Shown here piece by piece: positions 63,647-64,000 of a DNA stretch of 64,000 bases. A program made the translations under genes and the position numbers. The first letter of the stretch is position 1, and each line of letters starts with the position of its first letter. The notes below the pieces were generated by a model that saw only the letters and a list, made by a program, of their open reading frames with translations, was not told where the DNA came from and ran no database searches. The stretch is taken from positions 2,380,452 through 2,444,451 of the forward strand of contig VLTH01000002.1 in NCBI GenBank assembly GCA_008125075.1, given 5' to 3'. The stretch comes from Acetivibrio alkalicellulosi (GTDB taxonomy: Bacteria > Bacillota > Clostridia > Acetivibrionales > Acetivibrionaceae).

Positions 63647-63712
63647 TCTGGTAATACTTTCATCTTGCGTTAGTCAGTTTTTTTGCTTTTTGCTCATGAA
63701 TGTCTAATTTTC

Positions 63713-63747
63713 AACCTTCAGGTGAAGTGCACTTCCACCTGAAGGTT
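63713..63747. terminator. Bidirectional terminator between the DUF2330-like gene and ahcY
   Basis: AACCTTCAGGTG/CACCTGAAGGTT with an inner self-complementary AAGTGCACTT. A family B right-arm fragment (GCTCATGAATGTCTAATTTT) lies next to it at about 63690. Confidence 0.8.
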
Positions 63748-63765
63748 TGATGTATAATCACTTTA

Positions 63766-64000
63766 CTAGCACCAGCTTTCAAGGTATTTTTTCTGCTCAT
63801 AAGTCAATTGATCAATTGTTATACCCCAAGATTTTAATTTCATCAATGCAACCCTTTTGTCAATTTCTTCTGGTACATCTACTACCCTGTCACCTAAATC
63901 CATATAATTGCTAAGCACATACTGGGCACTTAAAGCCTGCAGAGCAAAACTCATATCCATTATTTCAGCTGGATGTCCATCACCTGCTGCAAGATTTACC
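63766..64000 (-). CDS. ahcY: Adenosylhomocysteinase, C-terminal end (partial at right edge)
   Basis: The frame is open to the right edge. It reads [20 protein letters not shown], then [24 protein letters not shown] and ends [13 protein letters not shown], which is the well-known C-terminus of S-adenosylhomocysteine hydrolase. It hydrolyses SAH to homocysteine and adenosine. At least 78 residues are visible; the active site and NAD domain lie beyond the window. An MTA/SAH deaminase and an adenosine-kinase-like gene are encoded within 10 kb. Confidence 0.95.
   Translation of the reverse strand, partial: VNLAAGDGHPAEIMDMSFALQALSAQYVLSNYMDLGDRVVDVPEEIDKRVALMKLKSWGITIDQLTYEQKKYLESWC

Noticed and set aside
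15300..63710. CRISPR array made by the repeated GTTTGCTTCGCAAAC motif
   Set aside because: Copies are dispersed or in tandem pairs of about 140 bp without unique spacers of CRISPR length, and no cas genes are present.

Overview
The window is a low-GC chromosomal segment of an anaerobic, spore-forming Clostridia. Three things point to a cellulosome-producing member of the Acetivibrio (Clostridium thermocellum)/Ruminiclostridium group. There is a complete spoIIAA-spoIIAB-sigF sporulation operon. There is an Re-type citrate synthase next to aconitase. There is a secreted type I dockerin protein whose two dockerin repeats carry Ser-Thr and Arg-Arg at the specificity positions. The species assignment is inference. 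Nearly every gene is on the minus strand; the exceptions are a chemotaxis transducer (40157), the dockerin protein (50274) and a membrane protein (61883).

Layout. 1-10856 is a lipid/polyketide-type biosynthetic cluster: a very large synthase cut by the left edge (KS-AT-KS-ACP-ACP-start of KR), an alpha/beta hydrolase, an adenylate-forming ligase, a FabH-like enzyme, a free ACP and a second FabH-like protein without catalytic residues. 10934-16003 holds a GGDEF/HD-GYP protein, a DUF2156 protein, an M20 peptidase, TrmL and CheX. 16478-19003 is the forespore sigma-F region with spoVAE. 19466-26663 is the HPr/WhiA/RapZ/MurB/PHP/HprK block, with a glycogen debranching enzyme where YvcK is often found. 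Two tRNA-Gly genes follow. 27338-35451 carries a PpiC foldase, a YesN-like regulator, a carbohydrate-binding protein with a histone-like tail, and rRNA/SAM enzymes. 35605-39662 is a citrate-arm operon (Re-citrate synthase, aconitase, GntR regulator) with a palindromic candidate operator upstream. 41669-45857 is a decaying cobalamin cluster: cobC, cobS, cobU and cbiB are intact, cobD and cobQ are broken. 45902-49108 is aspartate-family biosynthesis. 50274-54401 has the dockerin protein, GerW/DUF2953 and an ECF sigma/anti-sigma pair. 54708-64000 contains several S-adenosylhomocysteine-related genes (MTA/SAH deaminase, adenosine-kinase-like PfkB protein, HTH-methyltransferase, adenosylhomocysteinase), a basic secretory peptidase and a small unknown gene with a decayed duplicate.

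The most unusual coding content is the left-edge cluster. Its two FabH paralogues look like an active/inactive pair, and both integral ACP domains have Thr where the phosphopantetheinylated Ser is expected. The most unusual non-coding content is at least three families of dispersed palindromic elements. Family B (about 140 bp, two stem-loops) occurs as tandem pairs directly after stop codons at three loci, with compensatory base changes between loci and near identity within a locus. Coordinates of repeats and pseudogenes were read by eye and are accurate to a few bases.
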